A stretch of 64,000 bases of DNA from the NCBI RefSeq assembly GCF_025452195.1, contig NZ_CP104973.1, positions 1,302,001 to 1,366,000 of the forward strand, given 5' to 3'. This stretch comes from Phyllobacterium zundukense. GTDB lineage: Bacteria > Pseudomonadota > Alphaproteobacteria > Rhizobiales > Rhizobiaceae. The first letter of the stretch is position 1, and each line of letters begins with the position of its first letter. The position numbers and the translations under genes are program-made. Of this stretch, positions 35,644 through 45,031 are shown one piece after another. The notes beneath the pieces are model-generated. The model was not told the origin of the DNA. It ran no database searches and saw nothing but the letters and a program-made list of their open reading frames with translations.

Positions 35644-36134
35644 ACAATACGATCCGCGACAGTGTGCTGTTCACCACGGCCGACAGTGTCATCAGTTGGA
35701 GCCGAAGGTCGGCGCTGTGGCCCGAGACGTTCGGTATCGCCTGCTGCGCAATCGAGATGATCGCAGCGGGTTGTGCGCGCTACGATCTCGACCGGTTTGG
35801 CGTCGTGTTCCGGCCGTCGCCGCGCCAATCCGACGTGATGATTATTGCCGGGACCGTGACGCGGAAATTCGCTCCCGTCGTGCTCCGTCTCTATGACCAG
35901 ATGCCGGAGCCGCGCTGGGTTATCGCGATGGGCACCTGCGCCATCTCAGGCGGGGTCTACAACACCTACGCAGTGGTGCAGGGTGCGGAAACCTTTGTGC
36001 CGGTGGACGTGCATGTGCCCGGCTGCCCGCCTCGGCCCGAGGCGCTTATGCATGGCTTCCTTCTACTTCAGGAGAAGATCAAGAAATCCCGGGCGTTAGC
36101 GGGGACTCCTCTAGAAAGGGTTGCGGCGCGATGA
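35631..36134 (+). CDS. nuoB: NADH-quinone oxidoreductase subunit B
   Basis: A 167-residue peripheral subunit that carries iron-sulphur cluster N2. The cysteine ligands are visible: the tandem pair in GIACCAIEM (38-39), GTCAISGG and VPGCPPRPE. The ATG at 35631 overlaps nuoA by 13 bases and has GGGAG eight bases before it; the longer open frame upstream only shadows nuoA. N2 passes electrons to quinone. Confidence 0.93.
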   Translation: MGGVNNTIRDSVLFTTADSVISWSRRSALWPETFGIACCAIEMIAAGCARYDLDRFGVVFRPSPRQSDVMIIAGTVTRKFAPVVLRLYDQMPEPRWVIAMGTCAISGGVYNTYAVVQGAETFVPVDVHVPGCPPRPEALMHGFLLLQEKIKKSRALAGTPLERVAAR

Positions 36135-36667
36135 GCATGGAGGCGCCCCTCGATCGCGCCCCGATCACGGAGCGTTTCGGCGAGGCAATCGATGATCTTG
36201 GTTTTGCACATGGTGTTCATTCCTTCGCCGCTCCGCCTGAAATGATCGTCGAGCTTAGCCGGTTTCTCAAGGAACACCCGGCGCTGCGGTTCAATTTCCT
36301 GTCAGACATCTGCGGAGTCGATCATTACCCTGAGATGCCGCGCTTCGAGGCCGTGTACCATCTCTATTCGCTGCCGAACAAATGGCGCGTTCGCATCAAG
36401 TGCCAGCTCGGCGATCCGCCGCGCGTCCCGTCGGTGATAGGGGTCTGGCGGACCGCCAACTGGCATGAGCGTGAAGCCTGGGACATGTACGGGATAAGGT
36501 TCGAGGGCCACCCCGACCTGCGCCGGATTTACATGTGGGAAGGCTTCGAGGGCTTTCCGCAACGCAAGGACTTTCCGCTCCGGGGCTACAAGGACAAGCT
36601 GAATCCGTTTGGTGTCGAAGGCACGCCGCCGACGCAGCCTGACCTAGCCACCAAGAACATTCCATAG
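36131..36667 (+). CDS. nuoC: NADH-quinone oxidoreductase subunit C
   Basis: A 178-residue hydrophilic subunit with the 30-kDa family signature ([21 protein letters not shown] and [12 protein letters not shown]). It overlaps nuoB by four bases. NuoC is a separate gene here, not fused to NuoD as in enteric bacteria. Confidence 0.93.
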   Translation: MSMEAPLDRAPITERFGEAIDDLGFAHGVHSFAAPPEMIVELSRFLKEHPALRFNFLSDICGVDHYPEMPRFEAVYHLYSLPNKWRVRIKCQLGDPPRVPSVIGVWRTANWHEREAWDMYGIRFEGHPDLRRIYMWEGFEGFPQRKDFPLRGYKDKLNPFGVEGTPPTQPDLATKNIP

Positions 36668-36693
36668 GGAGGCCGCTTCACCGGGAACTTGAG

Positions 36694-37908
36694 ATGACCG
36701 AAGTCACGGAACTGAGCAGACCGGCAGGCGAAGCGCTCGACACCAGGGAGGTGCTTCTCAACCTCGGTCCGCAGCATCCCAGCACGCATGGGGTACTGCG
36801 GCTTGTCCTTGAACTGGAAGGCGAATATGTCGCGCGGGTGGACCCGCATATCGGCTACCTCCACCGCGGCACCGAAAAACTGGCGGAGAGCTTCACCTAC
36901 ACCCAGATTTTTCCGCTGACAGATCGGCTTGACTACCTCTGCCCGCCGTCGAACAACCTGGCCTTCGCGCTGGCTGTGGAGAAGCTCCTGGGCATCGAGG
37001 CGCCAATCCGCGCGCAATATATCCGCGTGATGATGGCTGAGCTGGCGCGAATCTCCGGTCATCTCCTGATCACTGGCGCGCTGCCGCTCGACCTCGGCGC
37101 AATGACCGCATTGCTCTACGCCATGCGCGAGCGTGAAATGATCATGGACCTGCTTGAGATGATCAGCGGAGCGCGGATGCATACATCCTTCTGCCGGGTC
37201 GGCGGCGTGCGCGAGGACCTGCCCGACGGTTTTGTTCCCAAGATCAGGGAATTCTGCGATATCTTCCCGAACCGGATCCGCGACTATGAACGGCTTGTCG
37301 AAAACAACCGGGTGTTTCTGAATCGCACGCAGGGGATCGGTGTGATCTCCGCCGAGGACGGTATCGATCTCGGCCTGAGCGGCCCGAACCTGCGGGCTTC
37401 CGGCGTCGACTGGGACATCCGCCGCGACGAGCCCTACGAGATCTACGACCGGCTCGACTTCAACATCATTACCCGCAACGAAGGCGATTGCTATGCCCGC
37501 TGGCAATGCCGGGTCGAGGAGATGCGCGAGAGCGTGCGGATCATCGAACAATGCCTCGACCAGATGCCCGAGGGACCGTTCCAGATCGACATGCCGACGA
37601 TCGCTTTCCCGGTGGACAAGGACAAGGTGCATTGCTCAATGGAGGCGCTGATCCAGCACTTTGACCTGTCGGCATATGGCTTCAAGGTGCCGAAAGGCGA
37701 GGTCTATTCGGCGATCGAGTCGCCCAAGGGGGAACTCGGGTTCTACATAATCAGCGACGGGTCGGAAAAGCCGTTCCGCATGAAGGTGCGGGCACCGTCG
37801 TTCGTCAACCTTCAGGGACTGTTTGTGGCAAGCAAAGCGAATTATCTGGCGGACATGATCGCCGTGCTGGGCAGCTTTGACCCGGTGATGGGTGAGGTCG
37901 ACAAGTAG
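36694..37908 (+). CDS. nuoD: NADH-quinone oxidoreductase subunit D
   Basis: A 404-residue 49-kDa-type subunit that helps form the quinone cavity. It has LNLGPQHPSTHGVLRLVLEL with the quinone-site histidines, HIGYLHRGTEKLAE, and the GELGFYIISDGSEKPFRMKVR segment. Length is standard. The ATG at 36694 lies 26 bases after nuoC. Confidence 0.93.
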   Translation: MTEVTELSRPAGEALDTREVLLNLGPQHPSTHGVLRLVLELEGEYVARVDPHIGYLHRGTEKLAESFTYTQIFPLTDRLDYLCPPSNNLAFALAVEKLLGIEAPIRAQYIRVMMAELARISGHLLITGALPLDLGAMTALLYAMREREMIMDLLEMISGARMHTSFCRVGGVREDLPDGFVPKIREFCDIFPNRIRDYERLVENNRVFLNRTQGIGVISAEDGIDLGLSGPNLRASGVDWDIRRDEPYEIYDRLDFNIITRNEGDCYARWQCRVEEMRESVRIIEQCLDQMPEGPFQIDMPTIAFPVDKDKVHCSMEALIQHFDLSAYGFKVPKGEVYSAIESPKGELGFYIISDGSEKPFRMKVRAPSFVNLQGLFVASKANYLADMIAVLGSFDPVMGEVDK

Positions 37909-37925
37909 CAGGAGATTTGGATGCG

Positions 37926-38438
37926 ATGAACATGCGCGAAAAGATCAAGGCAGCGGCAGAGCGGTATCCGGACCAACGCTCGGCGATCATGCCCGCGCTT
38001 CTGATCGCGCAGAAGGAACATGGCCATTTGCCCGGCCCGGTGCTGGAAGAGGTCGCTGACATCCTCGAGGTCGAGCGGATCTGGGTTTACGAACTGGCGA
38101 CCTTCTACACTCTCTTCCATACCGAGCCGGTAGGGATGTTCCACCTGCAACTTTGCGACAACGTATCCTGCATGCTGCGTGGAGCAGAGGACTTGCTGAG
38201 GCATCTGGAGGCGGTGCTGGGGATCATGAAGGGCGGCACCACGCCGGACGGCCTGTTCACACTTTCGACCGTCGAATGCCTCGGCGCTTGCGAGCTGGCT
38301 CCGGTGATGCAGGTCGGCGACGACTATCACGGCGACCTCGATATCGCGCGGATCGACGCGTTGCTGGACAGGCTGCGGGCGGTGGCGGGGCAAGTGACTG
38401 GCGTCGATGTCGCCGCCACAGTGCCACCGGGAGAATAG
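37926..38438 (+). CDS. nuoE: NADH-quinone oxidoreductase subunit E
   Basis: A 170-residue thioredoxin-like 24-kDa subunit with a [2Fe-2S] cluster (N1a). The ligands follow the pattern C-x4-C and C-x3-C (C77, C82, C118, C122: LCDNVSC and ECLGAC). AGGAG lies 11 bases before the ATG at 37926; an in-frame TTG at 37917 is too close to it, and an ATG at 37921 is in a dead frame. Confidence 0.92.
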   Translation: MNMREKIKAAAERYPDQRSAIMPALLIAQKEHGHLPGPVLEEVADILEVERIWVYELATFYTLFHTEPVGMFHLQLCDNVSCMLRGAEDLLRHLEAVLGIMKGGTTPDGLFTLSTVECLGACELAPVMQVGDDYHGDLDIARIDALLDRLRAVAGQVTGVDVAATVPPGE

Positions 38439-38442
38439 CGCC

Positions 38443-39709
38443 ATGTTCGAACCGATCCTTCTCAGGAACGTGGACGTGCCGGACGGCCATCTGCTCGCGA
38501 CCTACAGGGCTGGCGGCGGCTATCGGGCACTCGCGAAGGCGCTTGATGAGCATGCGCCTGACGAGATCATCAACCTCGTCAAGGAATCCAACCTGCGGGG
38601 TCGGGGCGGTGCCGGATTTCCAACCGGGCTGAAATGGAGCTTCGTGCCGAAGCGGGCCGGCAAGCCGAAATATCTGTGCTGCAACGCCGATGAGGGCGAG
38701 CCGGGTACCTTCAAGGACCGAATCATCATGGAGCGTGACCCGCACCAACTGATCGAGGGTCTGGCGATCAGTGGCTATGCGATCGGGGCCGAAACCGCCT
38801 ATGTCTACATCCGTGGAGAATACACGCTGGCAATCCATCGGCTGGAGCAGGCGATCGCTGAGGCCCATGCGCAGGGTTATCTGGGAACGCGAATTCGCGG
38901 CTCGGATTTCAATTTCGTCGTACACATCCATTGCGGCGCCGGCGCCTATATCTGCGGCGAGGAGACCGCGATGCTCGATCTCGCTCGAAGGCAAACGAGC
39001 GCAGCCGCGGCTGAAACCGCCGTTTCCGGCGGTCGAAGGGCTCTACGCCAGCCCGACCGTGATAAACAATGTCGAGACATTGGCCTGCGTCCCGCATATC
39101 GTCGCGCGGGGGCCAGGCTGGTTCCGCAACATCGGTCCGGACAAAAGTCCCGGCCCGAAGCTTTATTGCCTCAGCGGCCAGGTGCGCAAACCGGGTCTTT
39201 ACGAGCTGCCAATGGGGATACCGCTGCGAGAACTGGTCGAAGATAGCGGCGGCGGGCCGCTGCCGGGTCGCAAAATCAAGGCAGTGATCCCCGGCGGGGT
39301 CTCGGCGCCGCTGATTCCTGCGGAAGGGCTGGACATCGGGATGGATTTCGATTCGCTGGCCGCCGCCGGTTCGATGCTCGGCTCGGCCGGGGTAATCGTG
39401 ATCGACGACTCGACCTGCATGGTCAAGGTTGCCACCCGGATCATCGAGTTCTTCCACCATGAGTCCTGCGGCAAGTGCACGCCGTGTCGCGAAGGGCTGA
39501 ACTGGGTTGTAAAGGTGCTGCGCCGGATCGAGACGGGGCAGGGCGCACCGGGTGATCTGGAACAGCTGGAGGCGCTCTGCAAGGGCATTTTCGGCAACAC
39601 GTTCTGCGCTTTGGGCGACGGCGCAGCCATGGGGCTGCGGGCGGCACTGACGCATTTCAAGCATGAATTCGTCGCCCATATCGAGGAGCACCGATGCCGA
39701 TATCACTGA
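38443..39709 (+). pseudogene. nuoF: NADH-quinone oxidoreductase subunit F, frame broken by one-base insertion
   Basis: Both halves of NuoF are present and well conserved but lie in different frames. Frame 1 (from ATG 38443) gives the FMN/NADH site, [16 protein letters not shown] and [15 protein letters not shown]. The protein then continues [16 protein letters not shown] only in frame 2, which runs to 39709 and holds the N3 [4Fe-4S] ligands ESCGKCTPCREG and the fourth cysteine in NTFCALGDGA. Removing one C near 38980 (GAT-C-TCG-CTC-GAA) restores an uninterrupted protein of about 421 residues. Either the gene is inactive or the assembly has an error; no other nuo gene is damaged. Without NuoF the complex could not take electrons from NADH. 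Confidence 0.85.
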
Positions 39710-39739
39710 GGAGCACATGGAGAAGGCCGTAGGAAAGTC

Positions 39740-42283
39740 ATGGTCAGTGTCACGATAAATGAACAAACGTTGGAAGTGGAGGCCGGCTCTACGGTGCTGC
39801 AGGCCGCTGAGCGTTTGGGCATTGATATCCCCACCTTCTGCTATCTGAAACGGTTGCCGGCGCTGGCCTCATGCCGCATGTGCCTGGTGGAGATCGAGGG
39901 GCAGCGGCGGCTGCAGCCTTCCTGCGCCACCGCAGTCACCGACGGCATGGTCGTGCGGACGAATACGCCGCTGATCGATGAAACACGCTCGTCCATGCTC
40001 GACATGCTGCTCGCCAACCACCCCCTCGACTGCCCGATTTGCGACAAGGGCGGCGAGTGCGAGCTTCAGGACATGGTGATGGCATATGGGCCCCGCGAAA
40101 GCCGGTTCCGCGATGCCAAACGTGTGTTCCACTCCAAGGACATCCGTCTCAGCCCGGTCATCATCATGAACGTCAACCGCTGCATCCAGTGCCAGCGCTG
40201 CGTGCGGATGTGCGAGGAGGTGGTCGGCGCGGTCGCCTTGGGCACGGTTGAAAAAGGCATGGATACCGCCGTGACCGGCTTCGAGGGCAGTCTCGCGAGT
40301 TGCGACCAATGCGGCAATTGCGTGGAGGTCTGTCCAGTCGGAGCGCTGATGAGCTTCCCTTATCGCTACAAGGCGCGGCCCTGGGATCTGGCCGAGACCG
40401 ACACAGTCTGCCCGCATTGCGGCACCGGCTGCCAACTGACCGTCGGAGCGCGCAAGGGTGAGTTCATGCGGGTCCGCTCGAAAGCGGAGCACGGGGTCAA
40501 CCGCGAAACGCTCTGCGTGCGGGGGCGCTTTGGCCTTGATTTCGTCGAGAGCCGGGACCGGATCAAGCGGCCGATGGTGCGTCGTGACGGCACCCTCGTT
40601 CCGGTTTCCTGGGAAGACGCGGGAGACTACCTGCAGCAGCGCTTGTCTGCCGTCGCGGCAAAGCCTGCGGGCGGGCTGGCTTCGCCTCGCCTTCCCAATG
40701 AGATGCTGTATCAGTTCCAGAAAATGATGCGGACGGTATTCCGGACCAACAACATTGACTGCTCGTCGCGCTGGTCCACACCTTTCGATGCGCTTGGCCC
40801 CTTGGTGGCGGCTTTCTACGCGCGCGCGCCGCTTCAGGACGTGATCGGCAACGACTGCGTGCTTGTCGTCGGCGGCAATGTGACCGACGAGAACCCGGTT
40901 ACCGAATACCTGCTGCGGGACGCCACGCGGCGCCGGCAAACCAGGTTGCTGATGCTCTCGGCGCGGCCATCTCGTCTGGACGCTGATGCCAGGGCGGTCG
41001 TTCGCGTTCCACCGGGCGGTGAGGCTGCGAGCCTTGCCGCGATTGTTGCAGACATCGGCGCGGCAAACGGCGGGGCAGTAGCTGCCGCCGATAGTGACGA
41101 AACGAACGGTCTGGCCACGGCTCTTCTGGCAGGCCGGAGCGTTACCGTGCTTGTCAGCGCCGACCTCCTGAGGTCACCGCAAGCGCGCGCGACCTTGCAG
41201 CAGCTCAACAACCTTTTGCAGGTTCTCCGCGTACTGGGCAAGGGACCTGCGATGCAGTTCCTCTTTGACCGTGCCAACCAGCTGGGCGCCTGGGATATGG
41301 GGGTTCTGCCGGTGGTGCTGCCGGGGCTGCGGGCGGTGGACGATGCTGCGGCGCGCGCGACTCTCGAGCGGGCCTGGAGCGCCGAGATCCCGTCCGCACC
41401 GGGCGCGGATTTCGACGCCATGCTGGAGCTCTGTGACACGGGGCGAATGGGCGCGCTCTATATCGCCGGGAGCGACCCCCTGATATCCTATCCCGACCGG
41501 GAATTCGTGCAGCGGGCGCTTCGTGCCGCCGATCTCCTGATCGTGCAGGATGCGTTCCTCACCGATACTGCGGGCCTGGCCGATGTGGTGCTGCCCGCAG
41601 CAAGCTACGGCGAGGAATCCGGCACTTTCACCAACAATGAAGGCCGGATCCAGAAGGTCTGCAAATTCCGCGAACCCGCGCACGAAGCGCGCGGCAATCT
41701 GGCAATCTTCGACTTCGTCGCGGCGCTTCGCAACCAAGCGTTGCGGCCATCGATTCAAAACGGGATTTTTGACGAGATTGCCCGGCTGGTTCCGGCCTAT
41801 GAGGGGCTGGCGCAGGACCGGCTTGGCTTTGACGGAGCATTCACCAAGGCGTCCCGTGTGCCGCCAGTTGGCGAGTTCTTCGCCCCGCCGCTTGCCCCCA
41901 CTGCAACCGACCGGCTCATGTTGATCACCGGCAACTGCCTGTTCCACAACGGATATCTGTCCGAACACTCGGAAATCCTGAATACGGTCGCGGATGACCC
42001 TTATGTCGAGATGAGCGCGCGGGATGCCGTGCAGCTAGGTCTTTCGGATGGCGATCAGGTGGTCGTGCGATCCGCCCGAAGCGAGCTGACCGCGCAGCTA
42101 AAGGTTAACAAGCGTTTTCCCACGGGGCTCGTGTTCGTTCCCGAAAACTACAAAGCCCTGCGTCTTAACAGACTGATGCGGCGGGGCGAATACCCATGTC
42201 CGGTCGACGTTCAAAAGGCGCACGCGACCTTCGAGATCGCCGCTGTCACTGCAGTAGGGACTGGGCCTGAGAATCTGGGCTGA
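39740..42283 (+). CDS. nuoG: NADH-quinone oxidoreductase subunit G (long form with N7 motif)
   Basis: An 847-residue 75-kDa-type subunit. The N-terminal ferredoxin domain has the [2Fe-2S] cysteines (C34, C45, C48, C62), then the N5 motif (HPLDCPICDKGGEC) and the paired motifs CIQCQRC and CDQCGNC. CPHCGTGC at 224-231 followed by C259 (x27) is the N7 cluster motif known from E. coli and Thermus. A molybdopterin-oxidoreductase-like region and a C-terminal molydop-binding-type domain follow. Many alphaproteobacterial NuoG proteins are near 690 residues and lack N7, so this one is of the other lineage. AGGAAAG precedes the ATG. Confidence 0.92.
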   Translation: MVSVTINEQTLEVEAGSTVLQAAERLGIDIPTFCYLKRLPALASCRMCLVEIEGQRRLQPSCATAVTDGMVVRTNTPLIDETRSSMLDMLLANHPLDCPICDKGGECELQDMVMAYGPRESRFRDAKRVFHSKDIRLSPVIIMNVNRCIQCQRCVRMCEEVVGAVALGTVEKGMDTAVTGFEGSLASCDQCGNCVEVCPVGALMSFPYRYKARPWDLAETDTVCPHCGTGCQLTVGARKGEFMRVRSKAEHGVNRETLCVRGRFGLDFVESRDRIKRPMVRRDGTLVPVSWEDAGDYLQQRLSAVAAKPAGGLASPRLPNEMLYQFQKMMRTVFRTNNIDCSSRWSTPFDALGPLVAAFYARAPLQDVIGNDCVLVVGGNVTDENPVTEYLLRDATRRRQTRLLMLSARPSRLDADARAVVRVPPGGEAASLAAIVADIGAANGGAVAAADSDETNGLATALLAGRSVTVLVSADLLRSPQARATLQQLNNLLQVLRVLGKGPAMQFLFDRANQLGAWDMGVLPVVLPGLRAVDDAAARATLERAWSAEIPSAPGADFDAMLELCDTGRMGALYIAGSDPLISYPDREFVQRALRAADLLIVQDAFLTDTAGLADVVLPAASYGEESGTFTNNEGRIQKVCKFREPAHEARGNLAIFDFVAALRNQALRPSIQNGIFDEIARLVPAYEGLAQDRLGFDGAFTKASRVPPVGEFFAPPLAPTATDRLMLITGNCLFHNGYLSEHSEILNTVADDPYVEMSARDAVQLGLSDGDQVVVRSARSELTAQLKVNKRFPTGLVFVPENYKALRLNRLMRRGEYPCPVDVQKAHATFEIAAVTAVGTGPENLG

Positions 42284-42329
42284 GGCACTACGGAGCCCCA
42301 ACTGTTGCCTGCACCTCGAGCCGGCGACG

Positions 42330-42770
42330 TCAGTGATGGGCGGTCCCGGCAATGTATTCATGCAGCGCCTGCTCATTGCGAAGCGCTTCGTCGAGCCGGT
42401 GCTTGACCACGTCGCCAATGCTCACCACGCCGACAGGCGTGCCGCCCTCCATGACCAACACATGGCGCGTACGCCGCTCGGTCATGATCGCCATCACAAA
42501 GGGCAGAAAATCCTCTGTCGAACAGGTCGCCACACTGCGGTTCATGATGTCGGCGACCCGCATTATGGGCGCCTCGGTTCCGTATTCAGCCACCGCATAG
42601 CAGCAGTCGCGCTCCGATAGCGTGCCCAGGCATTGTCCGGGAGAGCGGCCGACGACCACGAAGCCGATGTTGTTATCCCGAAACAGCCGCAGGGCTTCCA
42701 TCATCGGCTGATCCGGTGTGACCGAGATGAGCTCGGGAGACTTGGTCTTCAAGATTTGGCACACATGCAT
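42330..42770 (-). CDS. CBS-domain protein
   Basis: A 146-residue protein made of a pair of CBS motifs (ISVTPDQPMMEALRLFRDNNIGFVVV and VATCSTEDFLPFVMAIMTERRTRHVLV-GVVSIGDVVK). Such Bateman modules usually bind adenine nucleotides or NAD-type ligands and sense energy state. It is the third gene behind nuoH-nuoI on the minus strand, 45 bases after nuoI, and its end faces the end of nuoG. A role in sensing nucleotide levels for the complex is an inference from position only. Confidence 0.8.
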   Translation of the reverse strand: MHVCQILKTKSPELISVTPDQPMMEALRLFRDNNIGFVVVGRSPGQCLGTLSERDCCYAVAEYGTEAPIMRVADIMNRSVATCSTEDFLPFVMAIMTERRTRHVLVMEGGTPVGVVSIGDVVKHRLDEALRNEQALHEYIAGTAHH

Positions 42771-42815
42771 CTGAGCCTCCTGTCTGCGCGCTCCGGTCTG
42801 ACGGCAAGCGCGCGT

Positions 42816-43382
42816 TCACGTTTGCCGGATATTCCTCCACCAGTTGTACCCGTGCGGCTCGCTCGTCTCGACCAGAACGTTCTGTTCGGTGTTCAGTCGT
42901 GCAGCAACCACGCCGCCGCCGGTCGCCGCCTTGCCCGGCTTGCCGAGCAGACTGTCACGCCCGATCACCAGGTCACGCGAGGAAAAACTAGAAAATTCAT
43001 ACTGCTGGCCAAGCGCGATCGCGTCCGCAGGGCAGGCATCCTCGCACAGCCCGCAGAACAGGCACCGGGCCATGTCGATCTCGAATTTTGCCGGATGACG
43101 ATTGCCCTTCTCGTCCTCGTAGGGGATGACTTCAATGCAGTCGCAGGGGCAAATCCGCGCGCAGAGTTCGCAAGCGACGCATTTGATCTCGCCTTCGTCG
43201 TCGCGCGTCAGGAAGTGATGCCCGCGGTAACGCGGGTAAGGCAACCATTTTTCCCTGTCCGGATACTGCATGGTCACGGTTCTGGAGAACATGTAACCGA
43301 AGGTCAGAGCCAAGGCACTTGCGAGATCGGCGAAGAACGCCCATCCGATCCATGCTCCAACTCTGTGCCGTGCGCGCGACAT
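42816..43382 (-). CDS. nuoI: NADH-quinone oxidoreductase subunit I
   Basis: A 188-residue ferredoxin-like subunit with two [4Fe-4S] motifs (N6a, N6b): CVACELCARICP and CLFCGLCEDACP. An N-terminal amphipathic region (ALALTFGYMFSRTVTMQYP) anchors it to the membrane arm. It lies 30 bases after nuoH. The C-terminal 30 residues are longer than in many homologues. Confidence 0.93.
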   Translation of the reverse strand: MSRARHRVGAWIGWAFFADLASALALTFGYMFSRTVTMQYPDREKWLPYPRYRGHHFLTRDDEGEIKCVACELCARICPCDCIEVIPYEDEKGNRHPAKFEIDMARCLFCGLCEDACPADAIALGQQYEFSSFSSRDLVIGRDSLLGKPGKAATGGGVVAARLNTEQNVLVETSEPHGYNWWRNIRQT

Positions 43383-43412
43383 CGCCGCCTCGCTGCCGGG
43401 CCGCTGTGGCCC

Positions 43413-44399
43413 CTAAAAGAAAACAACACCGGTTATTATTATGTTCGCCATCGACAGAGGAAGCAAGACTTTCCATCCGATCGCCATCAGTTGGTCGTAG
43501 CGGTAGCGAGGGAAAGTGAAGCGGAACCATATAAACAAATAAACGAAGAACGCGACCTTGAGCAGAAACCAGAGGAGTGGTGGCAAGGGGACCAGAACCC
43601 CATTCCAGCCGCCGAAGAACAGGATCACCACCAGCACCGACACCAGCAGCACGATGGCATATTCGCTGACCATAAAGAACGCAAAGCGGATACCGCTGTA
43701 TTCGGTATGGAAGCCGGCCCCCAGATCGCCTTCCGCTTCCGCCAGATCGAAGGGAATGCGCTGCGCTTCGGCGAGTCCGGCGACGAAGAACACGAAGAAG
43801 CCGACCGGTTGATAGACGATGTTCCAGACATCGGTTTGCGCCCGCACGATATCGAGCAGACTCATGGATTGCGCCAACATTACCACGCCGATGACCGCGA
43901 ACCCCATCGGAATCTCGTAGCTGATCATCTGCGCGCAGGTCCTGAGGCTGCCCAGGACAGCGTATTTGCTGTTAGAGGCCCATCCGCCGAAGATCACGCC
44001 ATAGACCTCGAGCCCGATCACCGCGAAGACGAAAAGGAGCGCCACATTCATGTTGGAGACGTAGAGCGTGATCTCGGTACCGAGGACCGACACGGTTTCG
44101 CCGAAGGGGATTGCGACGAACGCTACAAAAGGTGGGGCGAGCGCCAGGATTGGCGCCAGTTTGAACAGGAAACGGTCGGCCTCGGTCGGGATGTGATCTT
44201 CTTTGGTCAAAAGCTTGATTCCGTCCGCCACCGGCTGCAGCAGGCCGTGCCACCCCACCCGCATCGGCCCCATCCGCTGCTGCATGTGCCCGGCAATCTT
44301 GCGTTCCAGCCAGGTCAGCGGCAAGGGCAGCAGCAGCAGGATCGCAATCAACAACGCTACCTTGAAGACGATCAGGCCTAGGGCGACGACAAGTTCCAT
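43413..44399 (-). CDS. nuoH: NADH-quinone oxidoreductase subunit H
   Basis: A 328-residue, eight-helix protein of the ND1 family. It has TWLERKIAGHMQQRMGPMRVGWHGLLQPVADGIKLL-like segments, IPFDLAEAEGDLGAGFHTEYSG, and the acidic loop residues that line the quinone channel. It is the first gene of the minus-strand nuoH-nuoI-CBS unit, facing the nuoJ-G operon. Confidence 0.93.
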   Translation of the reverse strand: MELVVALGLIVFKVALLIAILLLLPLPLTWLERKIAGHMQQRMGPMRVGWHGLLQPVADGIKLLTKEDHIPTEADRFLFKLAPILALAPPFVAFVAIPFGETVSVLGTEITLYVSNMNVALLFVFAVIGLEVYGVIFGGWASNSKYAVLGSLRTCAQMISYEIPMGFAVIGVVMLAQSMSLLDIVRAQTDVWNIVYQPVGFFVFFVAGLAEAQRIPFDLAEAEGDLGAGFHTEYSGIRFAFFMVSEYAIVLLVSVLVVILFFGGWNGVLVPLPPLLWFLLKVAFFVYLFIWFRFTFPRYRYDQLMAIGWKVLLPLSMANIIITGVVFF

Positions 44400-44560
44400 G
44401 ATCCGCGACTACTTGTTCAACGGGTTGAAACGCGCGACCGGACTTTCGCTCCGGCCGTGCTGAGCACTTTCCGCTACTGCATGGTGCGACGGCGACGCAC
44501 CACAATTATGTTGTCGCTGGCACCGCGTCGGCTGCCGAGTCGCGACCAGGATCGCGACAT

Positions 44561-45031
44561 CTATGATAGATGGCTGAAGCGGGCGACCCGCGCATCCTTC
44601 ATAAGGCTGCGAAAGTTCGGTCCGCTGACGTGCACCAGTGTCTTGTGGTCACCGCCCTCGAAATAGACGTCGCTGGCGTCGCCGAGGCTTTCGTCGAGGA
44701 TCACCGGCACATCGTAAGCCGACCCGATTGGCGGCACCGCGCCAATGTCGCAATCGGCGAAGAGCGAACTGACCTCCTCCTCTGAGGCGAGACCAAGGCG
44801 TCTGTCCACCACATCCTGCAATGTGGAGAGCTCGATCCGGTGCGTGCTCGGTACAACGGCCAGTACGTATCCCATTTCGTGATGCACGACCACCGATTTG
44901 GCCAGTCTGCTGCCTGGAACGTGTGCCGCCTGCGCCGACTGGCTGGTTGTGGCTGTACGGTGATGAGCGACGGTGTCGTAGGCGATGCCCTGACCGTCGA
45001 TGTAGTCCCGGAGTTTCGTTGCGATTGTCAT
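44561..45031 (-). CDS. YbaK/prolyl-tRNA deacylase-family protein
   Basis: A 156-residue cytoplasmic protein of the aminoacyl-tRNA editing fold: KLRDYIDGQGIAYDTVAHH, the conserved lysine in RLAKSVVVH, and a CDIGAVPPIGSAYDVPVILDE segment with the GxxxPxG core. Such proteins hydrolyse mischarged tRNAs in trans. It is not obviously linked to its neighbours. The 160 bases before nuoH carry no gene. Confidence 0.82.
   Translation of the reverse strand: MTIATKLRDYIDGQGIAYDTVAHHRTATTSQSAQAAHVPGSRLAKSVVVHHEMGYVLAVVPSTHRIELSTLQDVVDRRLGLASEEEVSSLFADCDIGAVPPIGSAYDVPVILDESLGDASDVYFEGGDHKTLVHVSGPNFRSLMKDARVARFSHLS

Noticed and set aside
42633..44381. 582-codon plus-strand open frame opposite nuoH and nuoI
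   Set aside because: It is the antisense shadow of nuoH, nuoI and part of the CBS gene; the product is rich in Arg, His, Gln and Asp and matches nothing, while the minus-strand proteins have complete iron-sulphur and ND1 motifs.
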